From NCBI GenBank assembly GCA_016861165.1, contig BOKV01000013.1:1-64000 (forward strand): a stretch of DNA of 64,000 bases, written 5' to 3'. Below the pieces are notes generated by a model. The model had not been told where the DNA came from. It saw only the letters and a list, made by a program, of their open reading frames with translations, and did not search any database. The translations under genes were made by a program, and so were the position numbers. This document shows, in pieces, positions 25,009-36,610 of this stretch (position 1 is its first letter; every line of letters begins with the position of its first letter). Source of the stretch: Alphaproteobacteria bacterium (lineage in GTDB: Bacteria > Pseudomonadota > Alphaproteobacteria > Rhizobiales > Rhizobiaceae).

Positions 25009-25434
25009 ATGGACTGGGTCTTCGACCAGGACGGCGTCGACTGGGAGGAGCTGTCGAACCTCTACGGGATCGCCCCGCTCGGCGAGAAGAGCGCGGCGGA
25101 TCTCGCGGTCGTCTTCACCAACAGCATGTTCAAGTGCTTCGTTTACGAGGGCGGGCGGCTGATCGGCGCCGGCCGCGCCGTCGCCGACGGGCGCGACTGC
25201 GCCTATCTGTGCGACATCGCGATCCATCCGGACCACCAGGGCCGCGGGCTCGGCCAGGCGGTGGTCGAGCGGCTCAAGGCGCTCGCGGCCGGGCACCGCA
25301 AGATCATCCTTTATGCCAATCCGGGCCGGGAGGGCTTCTACCGCCGGCTCGGCTTCCGCCGCATGCTGACCGCCATGGCGATCTTCCGCGACGAAGCGCA
25401 CGCCTTGCGCACCGGGCTCGTGGCGGAGGACTGA
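25009..25434 (+). CDS. GNAT-family N-acetyltransferase
   Basis: A 141-residue single-domain GNAT. It has the acetyl-CoA binding motif A region CDIAIHPDHQGRGLGQAVVERL (Q/R-x-x-G-x-G/A), the following IILYANPGREGFYRRLGFRRM (motif B, with the conserved Tyr), and an N-terminal strand that begins MDWVFDQDGVDWEEL. An AGAGGAG at 24991-24997 fixes the start at 25009. Substrate unknown: these enzymes acetylate amines of proteins, amino acids or drugs. Confidence 0.88.
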   Translation: MDWVFDQDGVDWEELSNLYGIAPLGEKSAADLAVVFTNSMFKCFVYEGGRLIGAGRAVADGRDCAYLCDIAIHPDHQGRGLGQAVVERLKALAAGHRKIILYANPGREGFYRRLGFRRMLTAMAIFRDEAHALRTGLVAED

Positions 25435-25435
25435 A

Positions 25436-26548
25436 TCACGTCTTGGTGCGCGCCGGATCGATCGCGACGGCGCGCTCGCCGCGCGGGCTCTCGCTCCCCG
25501 CGATCCGCCGCAGCGCGCGCGTGACCGGCCGCTCGAAGGCGAGATGCACCGCGAGCGCCAGCGCGATCGCGCCCGCGATGGCGAGGCCGAGATAGAGCCA
25601 GGGCGCGGCGCCGACGTCGAGCTTCGCCCAGGCGGCGCCCTGCAGTACCGCGCGCACCGGAATCGAGTGCAGCAGATAGAGCGCGTAGGAGGCTTCCCCG
25701 AGCAGCACCAGCGACCGCCAGCGCGGCGCGGCCGCGAGGTCGGCGAGCGCGACGCCGGCGACGACCATGGCGGCCGGCACGCCCCAGGCGAGGAAGCGCA
25801 GCCCCGAATAGCCCCAGGACGGCCACGGCGCGAGCCACGCGAGCGCGACACCCGCGAGGACCAGGAGCAGGCCCGCGGCGCGCGGCAGCCGCACGCCCGC
25901 GCGCCAGAGGAGCCCGAGCCCCATGCCGAACACGAACTCCAGCAGCATCGGGTCGAACCAGAAGGCGAGCGGCTCCGGCAGGCGAAACAGCGCGCCGAGC
26001 ACCACGGCGGCGCCGAGCGCGAGCGCGACCCGCGCTACCGCCCGGCCGCGCGGCGCCGCGATCGCCAGCGCGAACACGGCGTAGAACAGCATTTCGTAAT
26101 TGAGCGTCCAGCCCTGCCCGACCACCGGCTGCATGATCCCGTCCGGCCGCGGATAGGGAACGAACAGGTAGGACGCGACGATGCTCCCGGCCGAATAGGT
26201 GCCGCTGCGGCCCGGCAGCGTGAAGGCCAGCACCACGTAGAGCGTGGTCACCAGCCAGTAGATCGGCACGATGCGGATCAGTCGCCGCACGAAGAACCGG
26301 CGCGCGCCGGCGCGCCGGCCGAACAGCGGCTCGCTCGCGTAGACCATCACGAAGCCGGAGATCACGAAGAACAGGTCGACCCCCGCATTGCCGAAGCCGA
26401 GCGGCGGCAGCGCGGCGCCGAGCCCGAAGCTGCGCTGCAGGTCGAACTGGAAATGCGACACTGCCACCGCCGTGGCCGCGAGCGCGCGGAGCACCTGGAT
26501 TCCGAGAATGGTCTGCACGTGTCCGCCCGCCCGTTGGGAGCCCGCCAT
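25436..26548 (-). CDS. OafA/YrhL-type membrane O-acyltransferase
   Basis: A 370-residue integral membrane protein of the acyltransferase-3 family with about 10 membrane segments. The N-terminal block (ILGIQVLRALAATAVAVSHFQFDL) has the catalytic His (SHF), followed by GVDLFFVISGFVMVY and FFVRRLIRIVPIYWL, the family's signature motifs. The C-terminus has LLGEASYALYLLHSIPVR. These enzymes add acetyl groups to O-antigen, exopolysaccharide or other envelope glycans. The start at 26548 is the ATG nearest to the family's usual N-terminus; the frame extends to 26677 without similarity. It converges on the GNAT gene with 1 base between stops. Confidence 0.88.
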   Translation of the reverse strand: MAGSQRAGGHVQTILGIQVLRALAATAVAVSHFQFDLQRSFGLGAALPPLGFGNAGVDLFFVISGFVMVYASEPLFGRRAGARRFFVRRLIRIVPIYWLVTTLYVVLAFTLPGRSGTYSAGSIVASYLFVPYPRPDGIMQPVVGQGWTLNYEMLFYAVFALAIAAPRGRAVARVALALGAAVVLGALFRLPEPLAFWFDPMLLEFVFGMGLGLLWRAGVRLPRAAGLLLVLAGVALAWLAPWPSWGYSGLRFLAWGVPAAMVVAGVALADLAAAPRWRSLVLLGEASYALYLLHSIPVRAVLQGAAWAKLDVGAAPWLYLGLAIAGAIALALAVHLAFERPVTRALRRIAGSESPRGERAVAIDPARTKT

Positions 26549-26691
26549 GCTGGCGGGCCGCAGGGCCGCCGTCCAGAGGCCGCATCCTCGGCCGACAGGC
26601 CACGTTCGGAAAGCGCACCGATCCGCAATTGCCTGACGTGCATCCGCGCGGATATCGTCGCGCCTCGACCCAGACACCGGAAGGGAACCAG

Positions 26692-29022
26692 ATGGCCAAG
26701 TTCGGAATCGGGCAGTCCGTGCGGCGGGTGGAGGACCAGCGCTTCATCACGGGCCAGGGCCGCTATGTGGACGACATCACGCTGCCGAACCTGTGCCACG
26801 GCGTGACCGTGCTCTCGCCCCACGCCCACGCCCGCATCAGGCGGATCGACACCGCCCGGGCGAAGGCCGCGCCCGGCGTGCTGCTCGTGCTCACCGGCGC
26901 GGACGCCGCGGCCGAGAAGCTCGGCGCGCTCACCGCCCATGTGATGCCGGAGGACTTCGGCGCGCCCAAGGGCCACCGCGTGTTCCTGCCGCTGCTCAAC
27001 GCCGAGAAGGTGCGCTTCGCCGGCGACCGTGTCGCCTTCGTGGTCGCCGAGACCGAGGCGCAGGCGCGCGACGCCGCCGACCTGGTCGAGGTCGACTACG
27101 AGCCCCTGCCCGCCGTCGTCCTGCTCGACGACGCCGCGAAACCGGGCGCGCCCAAGGTGTGGGACGACTGCCCCGAGGGCAATGTCGCGTTCCGCCTGAT
27201 GTTCGGCAGCAAGGAGGCGACCGACGCCGCCTTCGCGGGCGCCAGGCACGTGGTCGCGCTGCGCGTCGAGAACAACCGGCTGGCGCCGGTCTCGATGGAG
27301 CCGCGCTGCGCGATCGGCGACTACAATGCCGCCGACGACTTCTACACCCTGCACACCTCCTCGCAGAACCCGCACGGCGTGCGCATGGAGATGTCCCACA
27401 TCTTCCACGTGCCCGAGAACCGGGTGCGCGTGGTCTCGCCCGACGTCGGCGGCGGCTTCGGCCTCAAGGGCAGCGTGTTCCCGGACGACGCGCTCGTGCT
27501 GTGGGCCTCGCGCCGCCTGCGCCGGCCCGTGAAATGGGTCGCGACCCGCGCCGAGAGCATGCTCACCGACCATTGCGGCCGCGACATCGTCCACAGCGGC
27601 GAGATCGCCCTCGACGAGAACGGGAAGATCCTCGGCATCCGCCAGCAGTCGCTGTTCCAGGTCGGCGCCTATTTCGTCGGCGCCGGCCTGGTGCCGGCCG
27701 CCTTCGCGCTGCGCTTCATTCCCGAAGCCTACGACGTGCAGAACATCCACATCATGACCACGGGGCTGTTCACCAACACGACCCAGACCGGCCCCTATCG
27801 CGGCGCCGGCCGGCCCGAGGCCGCCTATTTCACCGAGCGCCTGGTCGAGCATGCGGCGCGCCGGATCGGCATGGACCCGGCCGAGCTCCGCCGCCGCAAC
27901 CTGATCCCGCCCGGCAAGCTCCCCTATGCGACGCCGACCTTCTGGACCTACGACAGCGGGGAGTTCGAGCGGGTGATGAACAAGTGCCTCGAGCTCGCCG
28001 ACTGGAAGGGCTATGCCGCCCGCAAGCAGGAGAGCGAGACGCGCGGCCGCCTGCGCGGCCGAGCCGTGAGCTACTACATCGAGTTCGGCGGCATCTTCAA
28101 CGAGCGCATGGAGATCCGCTTCGATCCGGGCGGCTCCGTCACGGTGTTCGGCGGCACCCATTCGCACGGCCAGGGCCATGCCACCGTGTTCGCGCAGCTG
28201 GTCCACGACTGGCTCGGCGTGCCGTTCGACCAGATCCGCTACGTGCAGGGCGACACCGCCCAGGTCGCCATGGGCCGCGGCACCTATGGCGCGCGCAGCG
28301 CCGTGGTCGGCGGCAGCGCCCTGAAGGTGGCGGCCGACCGCATCCTCGAGAAGGCGAAGCCCATGGCGGCCGCCCTGATCGAGGCGGACGTCGCCGACCT
28401 CGAGTTCAAGGACGGCAGCTTCCGCGTCGTCGGCACCGACAAGGCGATCGCGCTGACCGACGTCGCCAAGGCCTTCTACGCACCGATGGGGCCGCTGACC
28501 CGGAAGCTCGGCGTCGGCCTCGACGCCGAAGGCAGCTTCAGCCCCGAGCCGCCGAGCCATCCGAACGGCTCGCATGCCTGCGAGCTCGAGGTCGATCCCG
28601 AGACCGGCGAGGTCACGATCGACCGCTATGTGGTGGTCGACGATCTCGGCCGCGTGCTCAATCCCATGATCGTCACCGGGCAGATGCACGGCGGCGTCGC
28701 CCAGGGCATCGGCCAGGCGCTCTACGAGCACCAGCTCTACGACCGCGAGTCCGGGCAGCTGCTCACGGGGAGCTTCATGGACTATACGATGCCCCGCGCG
28801 GACATGCTGCCGCGCTTCGAGACCGCCCTCGAGGAGGTCCCCTGCAAGACCAACCCGCTCGGCGTGAAGGGGATCGGCGAGTCCGGCACCATCGGCGCCC
28901 CGCCGACCGTGATCAACGCCGTCATCGACGCCCTCGCGCCGCTCGGCGTCGACCGCATCGACATGCCGGCGACCCCGCTGCGCGTCTGGCAGGCGATCCA
29001 GGCCGCGCGCGGCGGCGCGTAG
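26692..29022 (+). CDS. Xanthine dehydrogenase-family molybdenum-binding (large) subunit, CoxL-like form II
   Basis: A 776-residue molybdopterin-binding subunit. The N-terminal domain carries QSVRRVEDQRFITGQGRYVDDI and the hammerhead region AETEAQARDAADLVEVDYEPLPAV. The cofactor-binding half has VSPDVGGGFGLKG, GPYRGAGRPEAAYFTE (the form II pattern, not the AYxCSFR of true CO dehydrogenase), HSHGQGH, and the catalytic Glu in VKGIGESGTIGAPPT. Such subunits oxidise or hydroxylate aldehydes, purines and N-heterocycles and normally work with an FAD and a 2Fe-2S subunit. Neither partner gene is within the window, so it is an orphan here. The start at 26692 has GGGAACC upstream. Confidence 0.9.
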   Translation: MAKFGIGQSVRRVEDQRFITGQGRYVDDITLPNLCHGVTVLSPHAHARIRRIDTARAKAAPGVLLVLTGADAAAEKLGALTAHVMPEDFGAPKGHRVFLPLLNAEKVRFAGDRVAFVVAETEAQARDAADLVEVDYEPLPAVVLLDDAAKPGAPKVWDDCPEGNVAFRLMFGSKEATDAAFAGARHVVALRVENNRLAPVSMEPRCAIGDYNAADDFYTLHTSSQNPHGVRMEMSHIFHVPENRVRVVSPDVGGGFGLKGSVFPDDALVLWASRRLRRPVKWVATRAESMLTDHCGRDIVHSGEIALDENGKILGIRQQSLFQVGAYFVGAGLVPAAFALRFIPEAYDVQNIHIMTTGLFTNTTQTGPYRGAGRPEAAYFTERLVEHAARRIGMDPAELRRRNLIPPGKLPYATPTFWTYDSGEFERVMNKCLELADWKGYAARKQESETRGRLRGRAVSYYIEFGGIFNERMEIRFDPGGSVTVFGGTHSHGQGHATVFAQLVHDWLGVPFDQIRYVQGDTAQVAMGRGTYGARSAVVGGSALKVAADRILEKAKPMAAALIEADVADLEFKDGSFRVVGTDKAIALTDVAKAFYAPMGPLTRKLGVGLDAEGSFSPEPPSHPNGSHACELEVDPETGEVTIDRYVVVDDLGRVLNPMIVTGQMHGGVAQGIGQALYEHQLYDRESGQLLTGSFMDYTMPRADMLPRFETALEEVPCKTNPLGVKGIGESGTIGAPPTVINAVIDALAPLGVDRIDMPATPLRVWQAIQAARGGA

Positions 29023-29031
29023 GACGCGTGG

Positions 29032-29080
29032 GCATCGCGCCGAGCGCAGGCGCGGGTTGAAAACTCCGCGAGCGCGATGC
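29032..29080. terminator. Inverted repeat between convergent genes
   Basis: GCATCGCGC (29032-29040) pairs with GCGCGATGC (29072-29080), with a 31-base loop, between the convergent molybdenum subunit gene and the glycosyltransferase gene. The long loop makes it a weaker terminator candidate. Confidence 0.35.
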
Positions 29081-30715
29081 CTACGGCTTGACCGCTGCGC
29101 CCGGCGGGAAGTCCGCGAAGCCGCGGGCGTGAGGCGGAAGGCCGCGCAGGTCCTGGACGACGCCGATCACGACGCCCTCGCGCGCGATCGTGAAGACAAT
29201 CGGGCCGCGCAGCACGCGGTCGCAGTTCATGTGGGTCGGCGCGATGAAGAAATCGGCCTCGAGCCAGCCGGGGGTCCACTGGAAGCGGCCGCGGGCGGCG
29301 TGCTCGAAGGAGATCCGCTCGCCGCACACCCCGACCGTGTGGCGCGCGCCGGTCGCCCCGACAGGGCCCGCGAGCCCCTTCACGGCCTCCGGGATCATGT
29401 TCACCCAGTAGTCCATTTCGTAGCGGCGCGACGCGCCTTCGAGGCCGCCGACCAGCGCGTTGTAGAACAGGTACTGGTGCGGATGCAGACGCACGAGCTG
29501 CTGCGCGTTCCAGAGGAAGAGAGCCGCGAGCCCCGCGAGCGTCGCCGTCGCGGCCGCCGGTCCGACGCGTTCCGTCGCGGCGAGCAGCCGATCGAAGCCG
29601 ATGCCCGCCAGCACCGCCAGCGCCGGCACCACGAACAGGAAGTGCCGCATCCCCGTGAAGGCCGGCGCGTGCAGCGCCGCCGCAGCGGCGACCGGGAACA
29701 GCGCGAGGAAGGCGATCAGCCCCACCAGCTCCCGGCGGGGGCCGAGCGTACCGGCCGGCCGCGGCCGGATCGCCGCAGCGAGCGCGAGGAGCGCGCCGGC
29801 ATGGACCAGCAGCGGCACCTTGATCGCCAGATAGGCCGGCACGTACCAGCGCGGCACCGCGTCCATCAGGTAGACCTGGCCGGCCAGCAGGGTGCGGATC
29901 TCGTAGTGGAAATGCGCGAAGGTCCACAGCGCCCGGACCGGGTTGAGCGGCGCCAGCGCGGCAAAGGGCCAGGCCGCGATCATGATCGCATAGCCGAGCA
30001 CGAGCGCCGGCAGGAAGCGCAGCGCGCTCCGCCCGACGAAATCCGCGCGGCCGCGCCAGCTCGCCTCGCAGGCGAGGGCCCGCCACAGGATCACGAGACC
30101 GAGATAGGCCGGCAGCAGCAGGCCCATGGCGCGCAGGCCGAGCGCCGCGCCGAGCATGAGCCCGAAGCCCGCGACATCCACGGGACGCGGCCGCGGCAGG
30201 TCGCCGGCACTGCGCACCAGGAAGAAGGTCGCGCCGATCATCGCGGCCGCGAACGGCACGTCCTTGGTGTGGTTGAACATGCCGCCGAACCAGACGCCGC
30301 AGGCCGCGAGCGCGGCGGCCGCGAGGAATCCGGCGCGCGGTCCCGCGATCGCCCGCGCGGTGGCGGCGGTGGCCGCGATGCCGCCGACGCCGATCAGCGC
30401 GCTCAGGAGATGACGCATGGCATAGAGATCGAACGGCAGGACGCGCCCGAGCAGCGCGGCGACGATGTCGAACAGGCCGCCGTAGAGGTAGAGGTTCTTG
30501 AAGCCGAACAGCGTGCGGTCCGAAAAGCCGCTCGCGTAGTAGGCGAGGATCAGCTCGCCATAGCGCTGCTGCACCTCCTCGTCGTTGGAAATCGCATAAT
30601 CGTCGAACACCACGAGCGCGACGACGGCGAGCCCGCCGAGCAGCGCCCAGGTCAGGACGTCATAGGGGTCGCGCCGGACCCGGCGCGACCGCGGCACCCC
30701 TGGAAGACCCGGCAT
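29081..30715 (-). CDS. Membrane glycosyltransferase, GT39 (PMT/ArnT)-like
   Basis: A 544-residue polytopic membrane protein. After the first membrane helix it has a short external loop with the acidic motif NDEEVQQRYGE, the position of the catalytic Asp-Glu of GT-C glycosyltransferases. About 11 further hydrophobic helices follow, with HTKDVPFAAAMIG, DAVPRWYVPAYLAIKVPLL and MRHFLFVVPALA, and a C-terminal soluble part of about 130 residues. The fold uses polyprenyl-phosphate sugars to glycosylate proteins or lipids on the outer face of the inner membrane. The start at 30715 is the ATG closest to the first helix; the frame continues upstream to 31075 across the cox promoter region. Acceptor unknown. 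Confidence 0.8.
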   Translation of the reverse strand: MPGLPGVPRSRRVRRDPYDVLTWALLGGLAVVALVVFDDYAISNDEEVQQRYGELILAYYASGFSDRTLFGFKNLYLYGGLFDIVAALLGRVLPFDLYAMRHLLSALIGVGGIAATAATARAIAGPRAGFLAAAALAACGVWFGGMFNHTKDVPFAAAMIGATFFLVRSAGDLPRPRPVDVAGFGLMLGAALGLRAMGLLLPAYLGLVILWRALACEASWRGRADFVGRSALRFLPALVLGYAIMIAAWPFAALAPLNPVRALWTFAHFHYEIRTLLAGQVYLMDAVPRWYVPAYLAIKVPLLVHAGALLALAAAIRPRPAGTLGPRRELVGLIAFLALFPVAAAAALHAPAFTGMRHFLFVVPALAVLAGIGFDRLLAATERVGPAAATATLAGLAALFLWNAQQLVRLHPHQYLFYNALVGGLEGASRRYEMDYWVNMIPEAVKGLAGPVGATGARHTVGVCGERISFEHAARGRFQWTPGWLEADFFIAPTHMNCDRVLRGPIVFTIAREGVVIGVVQDLRGLPPHARGFADFPPGAAVKP

Positions 30716-32645
<1,930 letters not shown>

Positions 32646-32705
32646 CCGTCGACAACGCGGCCGCCGGCTTCGCCCGGCGGCCCACCTATTGGGAACGACC
32701 TGCAG

Positions 32706-33647
32706 ATGGCATTGGCCGAACAGCGCGAAACGACTGACGGCATTTCGCTGGCGATGCCGCGCGACTATCTGGCGCTGATGAAGCCGCGGGTGATGTCGCT
32801 CGTCGTGTTCACCGCCTTCGTCGGCCTCTACCTCGCCCCCGGCGGGGCCGGCGGCGCCATTCATCCGGTCATCGGCGCCATCGCCATCCTGTGCATCGCC
32901 GTCGGCGCCGGCGCCTCGGGCGCGCTCAACATGTGGTACGACGCCGACATCGACGCGGTGATGAGCCGTACCGCCGGCCGGCCGATTCCCGCGGGCCGGG
33001 TGGCGCCGGGCGAAGCGCTTGCCTTCGGTCTGGTGCTTGCGGCCTTCTCGGTGGCCATGCTTGGGCTGCTCGTCAATCTGCTCGCCGCCGCCCTGCTCGC
33101 CTTCACCATCTTCTTCTATGTCGTCGTCTACACTATGTGGCTGAAGCGGGCGACGCCCCAGAACATCGTCATCGGCGGCGCCGCCGGGGCCTTCCCGCCG
33201 ATGATCGGCTGGGCCGCCGCCACCGGCTCGCTCGGCCTCGAGCCGGTCATCCTGTTCGCCATCATCTTCCTGTGGACGCCGCCGCATTTCTGGGCGCTCG
33301 CCCTGGTCAAGCGCGCCGACTATGCCCGCGCCGGCATTCCGATGATGCCCAATGTCGCCGGCCCGCGTTCGACGCAGAACCAGATTCTGGCCTATGCGGT
33401 GGCGCTCGCCGGCGTCGGCCTGCTGCCCTGGGTGGCGGGCTTCGCCGGCCCGATCTATGGCCTTCTCGCCGTGCTGCTCGGCGCCGAGTTCGTCCGCCGA
33501 TCGTTCGCCGTCTGGCGCATGGACGCCGCCGACCCGGCCATGGTGCCGGCCAGGCGCCTGTTCGCCTTTTCGATTGTCCACCTGTTCGCCCTGTTCGCCA
33601 CGCTGCTGGCCGAGGCGGCGTTCGGCGGCCTGGCCGGGAGCGCCTGA
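32706..33647 (+). CDS. ctaB: Protoheme IX farnesyltransferase (heme O synthase)
   Basis: A 313-residue membrane prenyltransferase with 8-9 helices. It makes heme O from heme B, the precursor of the heme A used by the oxidase. The UbiA-type Asp motif [23 protein letters not shown] is present, along with the second loop [21 protein letters not shown] and [27 protein letters not shown], which are CtaB/CyoE-specific. It starts 60 bases after ctaD and its stop overlaps the coxF start (TGATG). Confidence 0.95.
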   Translation: MALAEQRETTDGISLAMPRDYLALMKPRVMSLVVFTAFVGLYLAPGGAGGAIHPVIGAIAILCIAVGAGASGALNMWYDADIDAVMSRTAGRPIPAGRVAPGEALAFGLVLAAFSVAMLGLLVNLLAAALLAFTIFFYVVVYTMWLKRATPQNIVIGGAAGAFPPMIGWAAATGSLGLEPVILFAIIFLWTPPHFWALALVKRADYARAGIPMMPNVAGPRSTQNQILAYAVALAGVGLLPWVAGFAGPIYGLLAVLLGAEFVRRSFAVWRMDAADPAMVPARRLFAFSIVHLFALFATLLAEAAFGGLAGSA

Positions 33648-33802
33648 TGGCTGACGACGGCGTCAAAGTCACCGAGCAGCAGAAGAAGGCGCGCCGGGCC
33701 CGCAACATCGCCCTGGCGTTGGTGCTCGCCGCCTTCGTTGTCGTCGTCTATGTCGGTACCTGGGCCAAGCTCGGCGCCAACATCCTCAACCGGCCGCTGT
33801 GA
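33647..33802 (+). CDS. CoxF-like small membrane protein
   Basis: A 51-residue protein with a charged N-terminus (VTEQQKKARRARN) and one membrane helix (IALALVLAAFVVVVYVGTWAKL). Small CoxF proteins of this shape stand between ctaB and ctaG in alphaproteobacterial cox operons; their exact role is unknown. It overlaps the ctaB stop and the ctaG start (GTGA), which shows tight translational coupling. Confidence 0.8.
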   Translation: MADDGVKVTEQQKKARRARNIALALVLAAFVVVVYVGTWAKLGANILNRPL

Positions 33803-34428
33803 CGGGGCGCGCGATGGCGGTTTCCGGGCAGCAGGGTGCAAGGGGGCATGGCCGCAACGGCTGGATCGTCGCGGTGTGCCTGGCCGCGGTCTTCGGCATG
33901 CTCGGCGCCTCCTATGCCGCCGTGCCGCTCTATCGCCTGTTCTGCCAGGTCACCGGCTATGGCGGCACCGCGCGCACCGCGACCAATGTCGAGGGCATCC
34001 CGATCATCGACCGCGCCATCACCGTGCGTTTCGACGCCAATGTCGCCCCGTCGCTCGCCTGGAATTTCGCGCCGGCCCGCCGCTCGCTCACCGTCAGGCT
34101 CGGCGAGGTCGCCACGGTCACCTACATCGCCGAGAACACCTCGTCGCGGCCGCTCAGCGGCGCCGCCGTCTTCAACGTCACGCCGCAGCATGCCGGCGCC
34201 TATTTCAACAAGCTCGAATGCTTCTGCTTCACCGAGACGACCATCGCGCCCGGCGAGAAGCTCGAGATGCCGGTGGTATTCTTCGTCGATCCCGACCTCG
34301 CCGACGAGGAAATGACCCGCGATCTGTCAACCATCACGCTGTCCTACACCTTCTATCCGGCGGGGCAGGACGGCGCACCGCTTGAAACCAGCCGTAGCGC
34401 GGCGGACGCCGGCCGCGACGGCAGCTGA
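33799..34428 (+). CDS. ctaG: Cytochrome c oxidase assembly protein CtaG (Cox11-type copper chaperone)
   Basis: A 209-residue protein with one N-terminal membrane helix (GWIVAVCLAAVFGMLGASYAAVPLY) and a periplasmic immunoglobulin-like domain. It has PLYRLFCQVTGYGGT just after the helix and the copper-binding KLECFCF motif. It delivers CuB to subunit I. The GTG at 33799 overlaps the coxF stop; ATG 33814 is an alternative start. The family normally has this length. Confidence 0.95.
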   Translation: MTGRAMAVSGQQGARGHGRNGWIVAVCLAAVFGMLGASYAAVPLYRLFCQVTGYGGTARTATNVEGIPIIDRAITVRFDANVAPSLAWNFAPARRSLTVRLGEVATVTYIAENTSSRPLSGAAVFNVTPQHAGAYFNKLECFCFTETTIAPGEKLEMPVVFFVDPDLADEEMTRDLSTITLSYTFYPAGQDGAPLETSRSAADAGRDGS

Positions 34429-34483
34429 GGCAGCTGAAGGCCGGCGCGGGGGCCGGTGACCAAGGGGAAAACAGGAGACCGAC

Positions 34484-35359
34484 ATGGCCGAGGCCCACAA
34501 GGCAAACCATGACTACCACCTCGTCGATCCGAGCCCGTGGCCGCTGATCGGTTCGGTCGGCGCGCTGCTGATGGCCGTTGGCGGCGTCGCCTACATGCGC
34601 TGGCTGAACGGCGGCAGTTTCCTGGTCGGCGGGCTCGACCTGGCGACTCCGTGGCTTTTCTTCATCGGCCTCGTCGTTGTGCTCTACACCATGTTCGCCT
34701 GGTGGGGCGACACCATCAAGGAGGCCCATGGTGGCCACCACACCCGCGTCGTGTCGCTGCATCTGCGCTACGGCATGATCCTGTTCATCGCCTCCGAGGT
34801 GATGTTCTTCGTCGCCTGGTTCTGGGCCTTCTTCGATGCCAGCCTGTTCGCCGGCGAGGCCGAGCAGGTGGCGCGCACCGAGTTCACCGGCGGGCAGTGG
34901 CCGCCGGCCGGCATGTCGGTGCTCGACCCGTTCCACCTGCCGCTGTTCAACACCATCGTGCTGCTGCTGTCGGGCACGACGGTCACCTGGGCCCATCACG
35001 CGCTCCTGCACAACCAGCGTGGCACGCTGGTCGGCATGCTGGCCGTCACCGTGGTGCTCGGCCTGCTGTTCACCGGCGTCCAGGCCTACGAGTACATCCA
35101 CGCGCCCTTCGCGTTCCGGGAGTCGATCTACGGCTCGACCTTCTTCATGGCGACCGGCTTCCATGGCTTCCATGTCATCGTCGGCACCATCTTCCTGATC
35201 GTCTGCCTGCTGCGCGCCATGGCCGGCCATTTCACCCCGCAGCAGCATTTCGGGTTCGAGGCCGCCGCCTGGTACTGGCATTTCGTCGACGTGGTGTGGC
35301 TGTTCCTGTTCTGCTGCATCTATGTCTGGGGCTCGTGGGGCGCGCCGGTGGCGCATTGA
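34484..35359 (+). CDS. ctaE: Cytochrome c oxidase subunit III
   Basis: A 291-residue, seven-helix subunit III of the aa3-type oxidase. Recognisable blocks are YHLVDPSPWPLIGSVGAL, HHTRVVSLHLRYGMILFIASEVMFFVAWFWAFF, SGTTVTWAHHAL and the C-terminal TGFHGFHVIVGTIFL followed by WYWHFVDVVWLFLF. It stabilises the catalytic core. It comes 55 bases after ctaG with GGAGACC before the ATG. Confidence 0.97.
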   Translation: MAEAHKANHDYHLVDPSPWPLIGSVGALLMAVGGVAYMRWLNGGSFLVGGLDLATPWLFFIGLVVVLYTMFAWWGDTIKEAHGGHHTRVVSLHLRYGMILFIASEVMFFVAWFWAFFDASLFAGEAEQVARTEFTGGQWPPAGMSVLDPFHLPLFNTIVLLLSGTTVTWAHHALLHNQRGTLVGMLAVTVVLGLLFTGVQAYEYIHAPFAFRESIYGSTFFMATGFHGFHVIVGTIFLIVCLLRAMAGHFTPQQHFGFEAAAWYWHFVDVVWLFLFCCIYVWGSWGAPVAH

Positions 35360-35443
35360 CAGCCCGGCGGCCCGAACGGGACGCGACAAGCGACGATGGC
35401 GGCCGCCCGGCGGCCGCCTCCCGCACTTCCTGGAGACCGCGCC

Positions 35444-35830
35444 ATGCCGCTCGCCGATGAGGACAAGGCCATCTGGCCGCCGGTCTCGCCGGTCGGCGCC
35501 GGACTCAAATGCACCTGTCCGCGCTGCGGACAGGGCCGGCTCTATGCCGGCGTGCTGACGCCGGCCAGGCGCTGCATGAGCTGCGGGCTCGACTATTCCT
35601 TCATCGATTCGGGCGACGGCCCGGCGGTCTTCGTCATCCTCATTCTCGGCTTCGTGGTGGTCGGCCTCGCCCTGTTCGTGGAGACCACCTTCTCGCCGCC
35701 CTTCTGGGTCCATGTGGTGCTGTGGATACCGCTGATCGTGGTCGCCGCGCTGTGGGCGCTCAGAGTCACCAAGGCCTTCATGATCGCGCTGCAATACCGC
35801 ACTTCGGCCAGCGAGGGCAGGCTGCACTAG
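35444..35830 (+). CDS. DUF983 membrane protein with zinc ribbon
   Basis: A 128-residue protein of the DUF983 family, common in alphaproteobacterial cox operons. A cytoplasmic zinc-ribbon-like N-terminus (CTCPRCGQGRLY and RRCMSCGLDY) precedes two membrane helices (VFVILILGFVVVGLALFV and VHVVLWIPLIVVAALWAL). The function is not established. The ATG at 35444 has GGAG upstream. Confidence 0.88.
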   Translation: MPLADEDKAIWPPVSPVGAGLKCTCPRCGQGRLYAGVLTPARRCMSCGLDYSFIDSGDGPAVFVILILGFVVVGLALFVETTFSPPFWVHVVLWIPLIVVAALWALRVTKAFMIALQYRTSASEGRLH

Positions 35831-35832
35831 CG

Positions 35833-36579
35833 ATGGCGCGCTCGCGTCTGCTCGTCGCCCTCTGCGTCCTCGCCGCCACCGCGGTGCTTGTCTCGCTGGG
35901 CCTGTGGCAGCTGCGCCGCCTCGCCTGGAAGGAGGCGCTCGTCGCCACCGTCGAGGAGCGGCGCCATTCCGCGCCATTGCCGCTGGCCGACCTCATCGCG
36001 CGCTTTCGGCGCACCGGCGACATCGATTATGTGCCGGTCGCCGTTTCCGGCAGCTTCGACCATGCGCGCGAACAGTACCTCTACACCACCTGGCAGGGCG
36101 CCGTCGGCTGGCAAGTCTATGCGCCGCTGCGCCTGCCCGGCGGCGGCTGGCTGATCGTCAATCGCGGCTTCGTGCCCGACGGGCTGCGCGATCCCGCCCG
36201 GCGCACCGAAGGGCAGGTCGCCGGGACCGTTGAGATCACCGGCCTCGCCCGCGCGCCGCTCGCCGACAAGCCCAATCGGTTCGTGCCGGACAACAGCCCG
36301 GCAAAACGCGAATTCTACTGGAAGAGCTTCCCCGGAATCGCCGCCGCCATGGCGCTCGACGACGCGCCCGTTCCCTTCTTCGTCGACCAGCAGGCACCGC
36401 CGGCGCCTGGCGGCTATCCGCGGGTCGCCACCACCCTGGTCGAGTTCTCCAACAACCACCTGCAATACGCGCTCACCTGGTTCGGCCTGGCCGCCGCCTG
36501 CCTCGGCGTCGGCGGCTGGTTCCTCTTTGCGGGCAAGCGCCACCACGGCGCTGGTTCCGGCCGCGACGCCGGGTCTTGA
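35833..36579 (+). CDS. SURF1-family oxidase assembly protein
   Basis: A 248-residue protein with an N-terminal (about residues 5-23) and a C-terminal membrane helix and a periplasmic SURF1 domain with [65 protein letters not shown]. It helps insert heme A into subunit I. It starts 2 bases after the DUF983 stop. Confidence 0.93.
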   Translation: MARSRLLVALCVLAATAVLVSLGLWQLRRLAWKEALVATVEERRHSAPLPLADLIARFRRTGDIDYVPVAVSGSFDHAREQYLYTTWQGAVGWQVYAPLRLPGGGWLIVNRGFVPDGLRDPARRTEGQVAGTVEITGLARAPLADKPNRFVPDNSPAKREFYWKSFPGIAAAMALDDAPVPFFVDQQAPPAPGGYPRVATTLVEFSNNHLQYALTWFGLAAACLGVGGWFLFAGKRHHGAGSGRDAGS

Positions 36580-36610
36580 CAGGTGCCGCCGGCCTACCTC
36601 TATTCGCCGG

